A stretch of DNA of 64,000 nucleotides, taken from contig JARBJD010000180.1 of the NCBI GenBank assembly GCA_033064195.1, forward strand, positions 87,514 to 151,513, in the 5' to 3' direction. This stretch comes from Blattamonas nauphoetae (Eukaryota > Preaxostyla > Oxymonadida). The notes under the pieces are model-generated. The model saw only the letters and a program-made list of their open reading frames with translations, ran no database searches and had not been told where the DNA came from. Each line of letters opens with the position of its first letter. Position 1 is the stretch's first letter. The translations under genes and the position numbers were made by a program. This document shows, one piece after another, positions 52,902 to 62,790 of the stretch.

Positions 52902-55025
52902 CTATCCCGTCCAATTAATATCCCCTCCTCTTCCCGACTGTGTCCCTCCCTGATTCCAGGTCACAGTATTTCTCTGAAACCCATCTCTGCCTGTCTGCGG
53001 TCTGTGCGGTGTGAAAGCGGGTGGAGAAGGCGTTGGATACGGCTCAGGTTGTGGATAACCAGAACCAGCAGAATACGGTCTGAACTGCTGTCTCTGCCCA
53101 TCATTCCCTCTCCACTGCCCTCCCCCTCGTCCGCGGCCTCCTCTGAACCCTCCCCGTCCTCCTCTTCCGCCACTCCCTCCCCAACTCTCTTCACCTCCCA
53201 TCCGCGACTGGCTGTCGCCCCATCCAGCGGTTTGGTGTGGCTGGAACGACATTCTGTTCTGTCCGTACTGCCCTCCTGCTCCTCCCCCACGCCCACGATG
53301 AGTGAATGTATGGCTTTTGTAGCCACCACGGCCTCGAGACTCGTTTCGAACATCTCGTCCTCCTGCCCATTTCCCGCGGTTCCCAGTGTTCGAATAAAGT
53401 CGAGACCCTCCAATTTCGTAGAAAAACGGGGGGATTTCCTGCCCACTCTGCTCCAGATTGTCGATCAGCGGGCCGATCATGCTTGTGTCTGTGTTTTTGA
53501 TGAATGTGATGGCTGTCCCCACATTTCCCACTCGTCCTGTTCGCCCAATGCGGTGAACATAGCGGTCGAACTCATTCGGCATCGAATAGTTGATCACCAC
53601 GCGTACTTCCGGAATATCAATGCCGCGTGAGGCGACATCAGTTGCAACGAGAATCTGCACCCGTCCGGATCGAAAAGCATACATTGCCGCTTCCCGTTCA
53701 TTTTGGGTCCGATCTCCGTGGATTGAGGTTGATGGATAGCCTCTGGCATTGAGGAGACGGTCGAGATTGTTGGCCTCGCGTTTTGTCTCAGTGAAGATGA
53801 GAATAAGGTTGGAATTGCTGGAGGACGGTCCTTGGGATTGAGGAGATGACAGGGTGGGCAGGAGGCGGAGTAGAGTGTCGAATTCACTCCCAGGATAAAC
53901 ACGCTCAAATTTCTGCACGATGTCCTTCGCAGTTTCTCCCACTGTCCCTACCACACAGAAAAGATAATTTTGGAGAAACAAGGCTGCCAGCCGTTGAATT
54001 TCTTTTGGGAACGTCGCGCTGAACATCACTGTTTGGCGTCGTCCGGCTGGAGGCATCCCAAACCCTTCAACGATCTGTCTGATTTGAGGTTCAAAACCCA
54101 TGTCCAGCATTCTATCCGCCTCGTCCAGACAGAGTGTTTGAATATGGCTCATTCCCACAATTCCTTGTTGGAGAAGGTCGATGAGTCGGCCAGGCGTGGC
54201 TACCAGCAAATCGCATCCATAACTCCGAAGTGCGTATATCTGGTCTCGAAGATTCTTCCCTCCGTAGCAGACACACACCAGAAGGTCTGTCCTGTTGCTG
54301 AATTTCGATGCTTCTTCAAAGATTTGGATGCACAGTTCTCGTGTTGGTGCGACAACAAGAGCCGCTGGATTGATGATTAACCGTCGTTGGTCATAAACCT
54401 TCCCTCCCTTGTTGTTCACTAACTGCAATCTTCGCAAAATTGGGAGAAGAAACGCACAAGTCTTTCCTGAGCCAGTTTGGGCGCACGCCATGAGATCCCG
54501 ACCACCCAAAATAATTGGAATTGAATGCTTTTGGATTGGAGTGGGTTTCTTGTATCCAGCAAGAACAATGTTTCGATTCAGTGCAGGGCCAAGATCGATA
54601 TCTTCGTAACTTTCGATCGGTGGGATAACATTATTCCCACTCACCTGCACATGAATTTCGTCGTATTTGTCAAAGTTAATTCCCGCCCCCGATGTTGACT
54701 CAAATAAACGTCGTTCCTGTTCAGTTGGCTCGCTTGGAAACATTTGCCTTGTCTGTACTGTGGGTTGTGCTGAATAGGGTCTTTGTCGATCATTCCGTTG
54801 GGTATCGGATTGCCATGGTTGAAATTGTGTTTGTTGGTATCGGATTTCATTTGATGGTGGGTGGTACAACTGTCTTTGTTGGTTTTGTTGAAATTGCTGA
54901 GTCTGTGACAGTGATTGGTTCATGGGCGTAAAAGTCGGTTGCCCAGTTTGTCGGAACGACATGAACGTCGGTCTGTCCGTTGCAGAACCTTGTGGAGCGT
55001 TCTGCTTGTGTGGTGGTTGATACAT
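52902..55025 (-). CDS. DEAD-box RNA helicase, DED1/DDX3-like, 707 aa
   Basis: ATP-dependent RNA helicase of the Ded1/DDX3 group, which unwinds 5' UTRs during translation initiation in other eukaryotes. Single exon from ATG 55023-55025. Motifs in order: FDKYDEIHVQVSG upstream of the core, KPTPIQKHSIPIILGGRDLM (Q motif), AQTGSGKT (I), PTRELCIQI (Ia), GG and TPGRLIDLL (Ib), LDEADRMLDMGFEPQIRQIV (II), MFSATFPKEIQRLA (III), LIFTETKR (IV), SIHGDRTQNEREAAMYAFR, ATDVASRGIDIPEV (V) and HRIGRTGRVGN (VI). The N-terminus is Q-rich. The C-terminus is a long RGG/GRG-rich tail, as in Ded1/DDX3, here expanded (GRGGYKSH, RGGRGGFRGGRGRGGG). Lack of introns contrasts with the WD40 and MAPK genes. Confidence 0.96.
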   Translation of the reverse strand: MYQPPHKQNAPQGSATDRPTFMSFRQTGQPTFTPMNQSLSQTQQFQQNQQRQLYHPPSNEIRYQQTQFQPWQSDTQRNDRQRPYSAQPTVQTRQMFPSEPTEQERRLFESTSGAGINFDKYDEIHVQVSGNNVIPPIESYEDIDLGPALNRNIVLAGYKKPTPIQKHSIPIILGGRDLMACAQTGSGKTCAFLLPILRRLQLVNNKGGKVYDQRRLIINPAALVVAPTRELCIQIFEEASKFSNRTDLLVCVCYGGKNLRDQIYALRSYGCDLLVATPGRLIDLLQQGIVGMSHIQTLCLDEADRMLDMGFEPQIRQIVEGFGMPPAGRRQTVMFSATFPKEIQRLAALFLQNYLFCVVGTVGETAKDIVQKFERVYPGSEFDTLLRLLPTLSSPQSQGPSSSNSNLILIFTETKREANNLDRLLNARGYPSTSIHGDRTQNEREAAMYAFRSGRVQILVATDVASRGIDIPEVRVVINYSMPNEFDRYVHRIGRTGRVGNVGTAITFIKNTDTSMIGPLIDNLEQSGQEIPPFFYEIGGSRLYSNTGNRGKWAGGRDVRNESRGRGGYKSHTFTHRGRGGGAGGQYGQNRMSFQPHQTAGWGDSQSRMGGEESWGGSGGRGGRGGFRGGRGRGGGQWRGNDGQRQQFRPYSAGSGYPQPEPYPTPSPPAFTPHRPQTGRDGFQRNTVTWNQGGTQSGRGGDINWTG

Positions 55026-55113
55026 TCGAACTGTGGGCTGATTCTCGAACCGTGTTCAGAACAAGAATATCAATGAATATTTGAGTTAATGAGGTGTTAA
55101 AAAGGTCAATAAA

Positions 55114-56172
55114 CTAAATTCTGATTGTTGAACTTGCCAGTGAAAGAGCCCCCACATCCCCCAAATTTGAACCAAAGAAGCAGGAGATAGATTGAACTTT
55201 TGCGACGATAACTGATGAATATGTATTATGCTCAGCTGCGACGAGTCGACTTTCAAGAATGTCTTGGGCTCCGCTGTCTTTAAAGAAGCTGATCAAAATA
55301 TGACCGTTCTGGTGCATGGAAGGCTTCATCCGTTTCCAGTCCAGAAGAGCTGCGTGAAGAACTGGGAAGGCAATAATCAACGGGACGAATTGTTCGATCA
55401 AGTAGATAAAACTTGTGAAAACAAATGGGATGGAGAGGGGACAGATGAGATCAAAGGTTGGTGAATGGAAAAAGCTAAGGTACAGAATGTCTGTTAAGAG
55501 CGGCAGAAACCCATTTGACTGATAGTCGCTTGGAAGCTCACGCCAGTTTGGGATTTGTGTCATAAGGAAGGGTGCAGACGGTGTTAGAACTTTTTCAAAC
55601 AAAAATGATTGCATTTGGAGAGATGTTCCATGTCTGATATTGTTGTTATCGGTTTTAAGAGCAAGAGAGAGCGATTGGTGAAGGATGGAAAAAAACCGAA
55701 GATACATCGACTGTGTAGATTGTAACAACTGAAAATGTTGTGGATAGAATGAGAAAAAGCCATTAAGAAAGCTTTCATTGAGGATTGCTTGAAGAGTTGG
55801 GTAGTTTGCGTCTGAGAATAGACTGTAGAGAAAGAAGACAAGAGCGCGAACGAGTGGGAGGTATTGTGAAGAGAGAATCAAAAAGAGACCTGAAATAAAT
55901 TCAGGAAGTCCTCCCTTAAGGTGTGTGGAGAATGATTCCACGATTCCATCTGAACGAAATCTGGATCGCCACGACGGTTTCAGAATCTCGAAAAAACGAA
56001 TTGCTTTCACCTGAAGGTCATCGGAAAGATGTATTTCATCCTGAAGAAGTTTGATAAGCGATGAAAATATTGGACACATGGATGTAGCGACAGAATTGAT
56101 AGATAGGTCACACACGAGAAATATAGGTTGTACTTCTGATGAATCGTGCTCATGATATGATAGAATTGACAT
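55114..56172 (-). CDS. ARM-like family protein, about 352 aa
   Basis: Diverged solo ARM-like protein, function unknown. The ATG at 56170-56172 gives MSILSYHEHDSSEVQPIFLV, which places the family start block before MCPIFSSLIKLLQDEIHLSD. Other blocks: FISGLFLILSSQYLPLVRA, FEKVLTPSAPFL, FHSPTFDLICPLSIPFVF, FKDSGAQDILESRLVA and a C-terminal VQSISCFFGSNLG. The frame is open further upstream to about 56310, but without family similarity or ATG. It is unusually rich in Phe and Leu. Directly upstream (same strand, transcribed after) is the DED1-like helicase, with under 100 bp between them. Confidence 0.68.
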   Translation of the reverse strand: MSILSYHEHDSSEVQPIFLVCDLSINSVATSMCPIFSSLIKLLQDEIHLSDDLQVKAIRFFEILKPSWRSRFRSDGIVESFSTHLKGGLPEFISGLFLILSSQYLPLVRALVFFLYSLFSDANYPTLQAILNESFLNGFFSFYPQHFQLLQSTQSMYLRFFSILHQSLSLALKTDNNNIRHGTSLQMQSFLFEKVLTPSAPFLMTQIPNWRELPSDYQSNGFLPLLTDILYLSFFHSPTFDLICPLSIPFVFTSFIYLIEQFVPLIIAFPVLHAALLDWKRMKPSMHQNGHILISFFKDSGAQDILESRLVAAEHNTYSSVIVAKVQSISCFFGSNLGDVGALSLASSTIRI

Positions 56173-56310
56173 AGAGAGCAAAGAACTGAGAGAAAGTCCT
56201 AGATATGTTGATTCGTCCCTTTGATCAGGCCCATGATACTCTATTGTTGGTGATCTGAATGTCTGATCAACAAAAATCCGACAATCGTCACAACCATTAC
56301 TTTGATGCAA

Positions 56311-57170
56311 ATACCGGGGGAATACTTAGGCATGGCTGACCGGCCAAAAGTGCTGGTCAGTGTCACTCAGCAAAGTCAGACCCTTTGATTTAACTTAAGT
56401 CACACAAAAAAATGGCTTCAAAATAAGTTCAGGCCAAAAATGACTTCCTTATTTCTCACTTCTTTCGAAAAGACCGAGGGAGACACAAACAGTTTTGAGA
56501 AATGGGTGGATAACGTCATTCATATATATCCATGGTAAGAAGAACGACATCTTGTCATGAATGGAGCTATCCTTCCTTGCTTGGAGAACGATAATTCTGA
56601 TCTGAACTAACAATAGCTTGATAAATCTGCCCTAAAAAAAGATAGAAGAGATTTAACTTCAATATGGGACAATATTTTTGACATCATAGAAAAGTACGAG
56701 CCCCCATCGAAACCGACCGTCGCCTTTCTTTTTTTTCAATATTTTCCAATCTCTCTCCAATAACTCTTTCACACCTCAAACAACTGAATGCGAGTGTTTT
56801 TTTTGAAAATCTTCCCACCAGAAGCCTTTTCGGCTGGATGATTCAGAAAAATATGGGTTGATCGTCATTTGATGGGCAATGTTCTTTCAACCATCTTCCT
56901 CACTACACTGGATATGGTATACAGGGTGAATGTCTGCTTTACCACCATATTACATCTTCTCTCAATCTCTCTCCTCTGTTCTCTCTCTCTTCGCACAACA
57001 TTGAAGCATGGATGTATGAATTCAGTTTTATTCACTTTTAGTGGTGTAGTATCTCAAACAATTGATATTGCTTTGGTTGGGTTTCGAAAGAAAGTGTAAA
57101 TTGTGAGTTGAAAACAACAATATGCATGAAAGACTCAATTAAGATGGAAAGTGTTGATGTGAGAATGAGT
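56311..57170. other. Non-genic stretch with a possible transposon relic
   Basis: About 860 bp between the ARM-like gene and the minisatellites. It contains a gag-like fragment (separate entry) and a perfect-looking hairpin around 56338-56365 (CTGACC...GGTCAG). Otherwise AT-rich with short frames. Confidence 0.4.
56440..56710 (+). mobile_element. Possible retroelement gag-like fragment, fossil
   Basis: A short plus-strand stretch reads TSFEKTEGDTNSFEKWVDN, a pattern reminiscent of the N-terminal part of gag-like proteins of LTR retroelements. It is broken and isolated; no other parts or terminal repeats were found. Weak call. Confidence 0.2.
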
Positions 57171-58245
57171 GGAGGGAGGAGAAGGCTCGAGGAGAGGAGT
57201 TTGGACGTCGCAGAAGGAAAAATGGTGTCTATCGAAGCGCGGTGAGGAGAAGAAGAGAGAGTTGGAGGTGATGTGGAGAAGCGAGATTGGAGGACGAGGG
57301 TGGCGAGTGAAGGGCGAGGGAGGCGAGTGGAGGAGAAGGCTGGTGACTGGAGGTGACTGGAGGAGAGAGGAGGTGACTGGAGGCGAGTGGAGGTGAGCGG
57401 AGGACGAGGGAGGCGAGTGGAGGTGAGTGGAGGTGACTGGAGGACGAGGGAGGCGAGTGGAGGCGAGGGAGGCGAGTGGAGGTGAGTGGAGGACGAGGGA
57501 GGTGAGTGGAGGTGAGTGGAGGTGACTGGAGGAGAAGGCTGGTGACTGGAGGTGACTGGAGGTGAGTGGAGGTGAGTGGAGGACGAGGGAGGTGAGTGGA
57601 GGTGAGTGGAGGTGACTGGAGGACGAGGGAGGTGAGTGGAGGACGAGGGAGACGAGTGGAGGAGAAGGCTGGTGACTGGAGGTGACTGGAGGTGAGTGGA
57701 GGTGAGTGGAGGACGAGGGAGGCGAGTGGAGGTGAGTGGAGGACGAGGGAGGTGAGTGGAGGTGAGTGGAGGACGAGGGAGGTGAGTGGAGGTGAGTGGA
57801 GGAGAATGGAGGTGACTGGAGGACGAGGGAGGTGAGTGGAGGTGAGTGGAGGTGAGTGGAGGACGAGGGAGACGAGTGGAGGAGAAGGCTGGTGACTGGA
57901 GGTGAGTGGAGGAGAGAGGAGGTGACTGGAGGTAAGTGGAGGAGAGGAGGTGACTGGAGGCGAGTGGAGGTGAGCGGAGGACGAGGGAGGCGAGTGGAGG
58001 AGAAGGCTGTGACTGGAGGTGACTGGAGGGCGAGGAGGCGACTGGAGGTGACTGGAGGACGAGGGAGGTGAGTGAGGCGAGGGAGGCAGTGGGAGGTGAC
58101 TGGGACGAGGAGGTGAGTGGAGGACGAGGGAGACGAGTGGAGGAGAAGGCTGGTGACTGGAGGTGACTGGAGGTGAGTGGAGGACGAGGGAGGTGAGTGG
58201 AGGTAAGTGGAGGTGAGTGGAGGGCGAGGGAGGTGGAGGCTCTGA
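57170..58245 (+). repeat. Purine-rich minisatellite, 10-11 bp units
   Basis: About 1 kb of GGAGGTGAGT, GGAGGTGACT and GGAGGACGAGGGAGG units in higher-order blocks (for example the block ending GGAGGAGAAGGCTGGTGACT recurs at about 57330, 57530, 57660, 57880 and 58140). The G-rich strand is plus throughout. The unit contains AGGTGAGT, which looks like a metazoan 5' splice site. No gene. Confidence 0.92.
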
Positions 58246-60015
58246 GGTGGGTTGGGGAGAAAGGTGTGGCTCTGAGGGAGTAGGGTTGAGGGGAGGAGGT
58301 GTTGGCTCTGAGGTGGAGTTGAGGGAGGAGGTGTTGGCTCTGAGGTGAAGTTGGGGAGGCGTTGGCTCTGAGGTGGAGTTGAGGGAGGAGGTGTTGGCTC
58401 TGAGGTGGAGTTGAGGGAGGAGGTGGCTCTGAGGTGGAGTTGAGGGAGAGGTGGTGGCTCTGAGGTGGAGTTGGGGGAGGAGGCGTTGGCTCTGAGGTAA
58501 AAGTTGAGGGAGGAGGCGTTGGCTCAGGAGGTAAGTTGAGGGGGAGGAGGCGTTGGCTCTGAGGTGGGTTGGGGAGGAGGCGTTATCTCAAGGTAAAGTT
58601 GAGGGAGGGAGGTGGTGGCTCTGAAGAGGTGGAGTTGGGGGAGGAGGTGGCTCTGAGAGGTGAGATTGAGGAAAGAGGTGTTGATCACAGGGAGTGGAGT
58701 TGGGGGAGGAAGCGTTGAGCTCTGAGAGTAAAGAGATGAGGAGAGGTGTTGGCTCACAAGGTGGGAGTTGAGGGGAGAGGCGTTGGCTCTGAGGTAAAGT
58801 TGAGGAAGGAGGCGTTAACAGAGGTAAAGTTGAGGAGGAGGTGTTGAAGCTCTGAGGGTGAGTTGGGAGAGGCGTTGGCTCTGAGAGGTGAAAGTTGAGG
58901 AAAAGGAGGCATTGGCTCTGAAAGAGGTAAAGTTGAGGAGAGTGTGGCTGAAGTGGGTTAGGGGAGGAGGCGTTGGCTCTGAGGAGTAAAGTTGAGGAGG
59001 AGGCGTTGGCTCTGAGGTGGAGTTGGGGAGGCGGTGGCTCTGAGAGTGAGATGAGGAGGAAGCGTTGGCTCTACGAGGGAGGTGAGAGAGGTGGTGGCTC
59101 TGAGAGGAAAGTGAGGGAGGAGGGAGTGTTAGCTGGAGGAGGTAGGTTGGGAGGAGGCAGGTGGCTGAAGTAAGTTGAGGAAGGCGGTGGCTCTGAGAGT
59201 AGAGATTGAGAGGAGAGTGGAGGCTCTGAGAGTTGAGAGGAAGGCGTTAGTGGAAGTGAGTGGAGGGAGGAGGCGGTGGCTCTGAGGGTGGAGTTGAGGG
59301 GAGGAGGTGTGGAAAAGCTCTGGGGTGCGGAGTTGAGGGGAGAGGAAGGCGTTGGCTCTGAGGTGGAGTTGAGGGGAGGAGGCGTTGGCTCTGAGGTGGA
59401 GTTAGGGAGGCGTTGGCTCTGAGGTAAAAGGTGAGGAGGCGTTGGCTCTGAGGTGGAGTTAGGGAGGAGGCGTTGGCTCTGAGGTAAAGTTGAGGGAGGA
59501 GGTGTTGGCTCTGAGGTGGAGTTGGGGGGAGGAGGCGTTGGCTCTGAGGTAAAGTTGAGGGAAGGAGGCGTTGGCTCTGAGGTAAAGTTGAGGGGAGGAG
59601 GTGTTGGCTCTGAGGTGGAGTTGGGGGGAGGAGGCGTTGGCTCTGAGGTAAAGTTGAGGGAAGGAGGCGTTGGCTCTGAGGTAAAGTTGAGGAGGAGTGT
59701 TGGCTCTGAGGTGGAGTTGAGGGAGGAGGTGTTGGCTCTGAGGTAAAGTTGAGGGAGGAGGCGTTGGCTCTGAGGTGGAGTTGGGGAGGAGGCGTTGGCT
59801 CTGAGGTGGGAGTTGAGGGAGGAGGCGTTGGCTCTGAGGTGGAGTTGAGGGGAGGAGGTGTTGGCTCTGAGGTGGAGTTGAGGGGAGGAGGTGTTGGCTC
59901 TGAGGTGGAGTTGAGGGAGGAGGCGTTGGCTCTGAGGTGGAGTTGAGGGGAGGAGGCGTTGGCTCTGAGGTGGAGTTGGGGGAGGAGGTGTTGGCTCTGA
60001 GGTGGGTGGGGAGTT
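58246..60015 (+). repeat. Minisatellite, about 33-36 bp units
   Basis: Unit about TTGGCTCTGAGGTGGAGT followed by TGAGGGGAGGAGGCG, roughly 50 copies. Units are quite uniform from about 59350 to 60015 and ragged with small indels from 58550 to 59330. On the minus strand the frame 59247-60026 reads SEPTPPPLNST repeats, but I treat this as repeat translation, not a gene. Confidence 0.92.
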
Positions 60016-60430
60016 TGAACAGTCAAAGATTGTACTTACAAAGTTCTGGGTAGAGACGGAGAGACAGAAAGGAAAATGAGAAAAACAAAATGATCAAGTT
60101 GCTTTTATCTTCACAACACCATAGTCCCGCTGGGAGCCATGATCCGGGTCCAGGTCCATAAATGGATCACAGCTAACCCTGTTCGGCCAAAAGGCCTGGC
60201 AGAAAGTCGGGTAATGGTGAAGTGAAGAGGTGTTAATTTATGTGGAACGAGATGTTGTGTTTGTAACAGTATTTAAAATGAAAAGCGAAATGAAGTTTTG
60301 TCACCCAATTCTGAACTCAATCCGCGCTCCTCCTCTCTTTCCACCTCCTCCTTCTCGAAAATCTTTCTCACTCTGTTGTCTCTGCCTCTCTTCTGAGAAT
60401 ATTCGAGAAGATATGAAAATGATGAGAAAT
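60016..60430. other. Non-genic, with hairpin-forming segments
   Basis: Contains a GC-richer island at 60118-60225 with several short complementary runs (GGATC/GATCC, GGCCAAAAGGCC), and a hairpin GGTGCC...GGCACC just beyond at 60442-60463. It resembles a structured RNA or the ends of a small element, but I cannot assign either. No protein gene. Confidence 0.35.
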
Positions 60431-60620
60431 TAACGCAAACAGGTGCCCTGTAAGGGAGGCACCCTTTCGTAAAACCCTAAATAATCCTTCATTCTTGTAA
60501 TTGTTACTCGAAAGTAACTATGGTCATCGGGAAAGACCTCATGTCTAAAATGGAGAAATATGAAATATATGAAAAAATACAAACTTGTGAAAGAGTGGAC
60601 GGTGTTTCTCTCTGATGAAT

Positions 60621-61792
60621 TCAGAGAGTCAGTGTGACTATCAAAGAAAGTGAAAAGTTCATCCGAGGAGCGGATGGGGGTTGTGAGATGATTAGAAACG
60701 AAAGTGGAAAGGACTCCGAACTCAGAGTCGCAACAATTTTGCCGTGTTGCTCGGCGAAGAAGAGTAACATACCCTCTTCTCTGAAAAGAGGGTTTAATGA
60801 AGATAAAGAAACCAAGGACAAACTGGTTCCGAAAATGTGGACCAGTGTCCGAAAATACAGTGACATGTGATTTGGAATGATATGAAGGAAGTGCAAATAA
60901 AGTGGAAAGACATTCTTGAACAAAACGATGGTCGTGCGAAAGCACGGGTGATATGAAATTGTGATGTGTTTTGGTAATGACAGAATGTTGTGAAGTGAAA
61001 CAAGTAATGCACAAATGAGAAACTGAAACCTGGGAATAAAATCATGACCAATTTGGGTGTTTGAGAGTGGCAAGTGCCAATTTTCTTTAAAGTCCATGAC
61101 GATGACTAAAGAGTCATCGTCGATGGATGAAGTGGAAGTATTGTAAAAGTTTCTTTGTGTTTCTGCTATTTTTTTGTGCTTTTCAATTGTTTTCAATTCA
61201 TTTTCTTCTTTTTGATTTAGTTTCTTGTGTGTTGCTTTTAGTGTTTCTTGTTTTTTAACAGATATTTCCCCGCTCACAAATGGAGCAGAGGTCTGTTCTT
61301 TTCTTTGGTTTTGAAGTATTTTTTGGTTTTCTTACAAAGGAAGAATATGACATACTTGTTTTACCCTGTTCCACGAGCTTGTGATGTAAGTCCTTTTGGT
61401 TGTTTCGAGGAGACGGATTTCTGACGTTCTGTTGTGAATTGTGACCATATCAGATTGTGAGGGAAGAGGAATGGATTGTTGTGTGAGACTAGGAGAAGCG
61501 AGGAGGAAATCGACATCGTCATCGTCCAGTGTATCGATGATGGATGGTGCTGATGAAAAACGAATGAAAGAAAAGGCAACTAATTTTTGTCGATTTTTTG
61601 ACTTTCGGACCTGGTTTTCACAACTAGGCGAAGTGTTGTCTTCTATCGCCTTCATTAATTCGATGTCGTCGTGAATGTTGATGGTCTGTGAAAATTGTGA
61701 ATAAAATGAGTACTAATACCTGCTTCGAAGCTGGTCGACGTCGAGTGGGCTTTCGGGTTTCCCACCGATTCTGTCGAATCGGGAGCGGGCAT
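60621..61792 (-). CDS. Unknown protein with coiled coil, spliced
   Basis: ATG at 61790-61792 (MPAPDSTES). With an intron starting GTGGGA and ending TTTTCACAG the frame continues TINIHDDIELMKAIEDN, then FSFIRFSSAPSIIDTLDDDD and LLETTKRTYITSSWNR. A second intron (GTAAAA...AACAG, about 61292-61366) leads to TSAPFVSGEISVKKQETLKA, a lysine-rich coiled coil THKKLNQKEENELKTIEKHK, and an end at SLVIVMDFKENWHLPLS. Past about 61058 the open frame becomes hydrophobic and may be intron or 3' UTR, so the true C-terminus is unclear. No family recognised. Its ATG lies 2 nt after the stop of the upstream gene, so the two may be one gene (see finding). Confidence 0.5.
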
Positions 61793-61794
61793 AA

Positions 61795-62224
61795 TTAAAC
61801 GCCCCTCCTCGACGTCGAACCCCAGTGCTTTGGTCTCGCTAAGTGTTTGGACTTGCGAGACGCACTGCGATAATCGAACTTTTCATCTTTATTTCTCATT
61901 TCATTGTAATAATGAGAAAGAGATGACAAAAGTGAGGTGAAATATCTAAGGAGAGAAAGAATCAAAAGAGAAAACAAACGATTATAATGAGCTTCGACTT
62001 GCCGCTTTACCTCCTGCAGGTCATGTCTGCTATCCAGTGCCCTGATGAGGGGAGCAGCTGGATTTTTCTCATGTTGTCTTGTCAACAAGGCATGAATCTC
62101 CCCATGAGTACTGATGGTCGAAGGAGGCTTTCGGTTGTATTCTAAAATAGATTGCATCTCAGAGAATGTATGATGGGGAATTGGATTCTTTGAAGCAGAG
62201 GAGAAAATGTGTTGGGATGCGACA
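61795..62224 (-). CDS. Unknown basic protein, spliced, 5' end not found
   Basis: Open exon after an acceptor GTTGTCTCTTAG near 62225: SVASQHIFSSASKNPIPHHT, YNRKPPSTISTHGEIHALL and HDLQEVKRQVEAHYN. An intron (GTTTGT...AAATAAAG, about 92 nt) joins in frame to HEKFDYRSASRKSKHLARPK and HWGSTSRRGV, then stop at 61795. The end is strongly basic. The first exon and ATG should lie in the C-rich minisatellite region to the right but were not found. No domain recognised. Confidence 0.5.
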
Positions 62225-62296
62225 CTAAGAGACAACAAAGGTCTCAATCAACCCACAAGTCAGTTTTCGTTCATATGTTCAACCACATCAGCTCAG

Positions 62297-62640
62297 TAAA
62301 TCCACCTCGAACGACCCGCTTCTCCCCTCCAATCAACCTCAAATGACCCGCTTCTCCCCTCCAATCCACCTCGAATGACCCGCTTCCCCTCCAATCCACC
62401 TCAGAATGACCCTCTCCCAACACCTCCAATCCACCTCGAATGACCCGCTTCTCCCCTCCAATCCACCTCAGATGACCCGCTTCCCCCTCCAATCCACCTC
62501 GAATGACCCGCTTCTCCCCTCAATCAACCTCGAATGACCCGCTTCCCCCTCCAATCCACCTCGAATGACCCGCTTCTCCCCTCAATCAACCTCGAATGAC
62601 CCGCTTCCTACCTCCAATCCACCTCGTATTGCTCTCCCTA
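62297..62640 (+). repeat. Minisatellite, about 31-33 bp units, about 11 copies
   Basis: Unit CCTCGAATGACCCGCTTCTC followed by CCCTCCAATCCA, with variants CCTCAGATGACC and CAATCAACC. C-rich on plus. It lies just upstream of the minus-strand gene ending at 61795. Confidence 0.9.
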
Positions 62641-62654
62641 TCACTGGTGTACCT

Positions 62655-62790
62655 CATCTTCTCCCCATCCCATCACAAACTCCCTCTTCCTTCCCCATCC
62701 CATCACAAACTCCCCTCTTCCTTCCCCATCCCATCACAAACTCCCTCTTCCTTCCCCACATCCATCACAAACTTCCCTCTTCCCACCTCC
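62655..62790 (+). repeat. Minisatellite, about 31 bp units, 4 copies
   Basis: Unit CCCATCCCATCACAAACTCC followed by CTCTTCCTTC, unrelated in sequence to the array just left of it. Confidence 0.88.

Noticed and set aside
59247-60026. Minus-strand frame rich in SEPTPPPLNST repeats as a gene
   Set aside because: It is the translation of the 33-36-bp minisatellite, with no start context, splice partner or non-repeat sequence.
60140-60215. U2 snRNA on the minus strand (AGGCCTTTTGGCCGAAC)
   Set aside because: It resembles the U2 5' end only over about 10 bases; the branch-point recognition GTAGTATC and Sm site are absent.
57170-62790. CRISPR array
   Set aside because: Units are directly adjacent without unique spacers, and the genes are eukaryotic and spliced; these are minisatellites.
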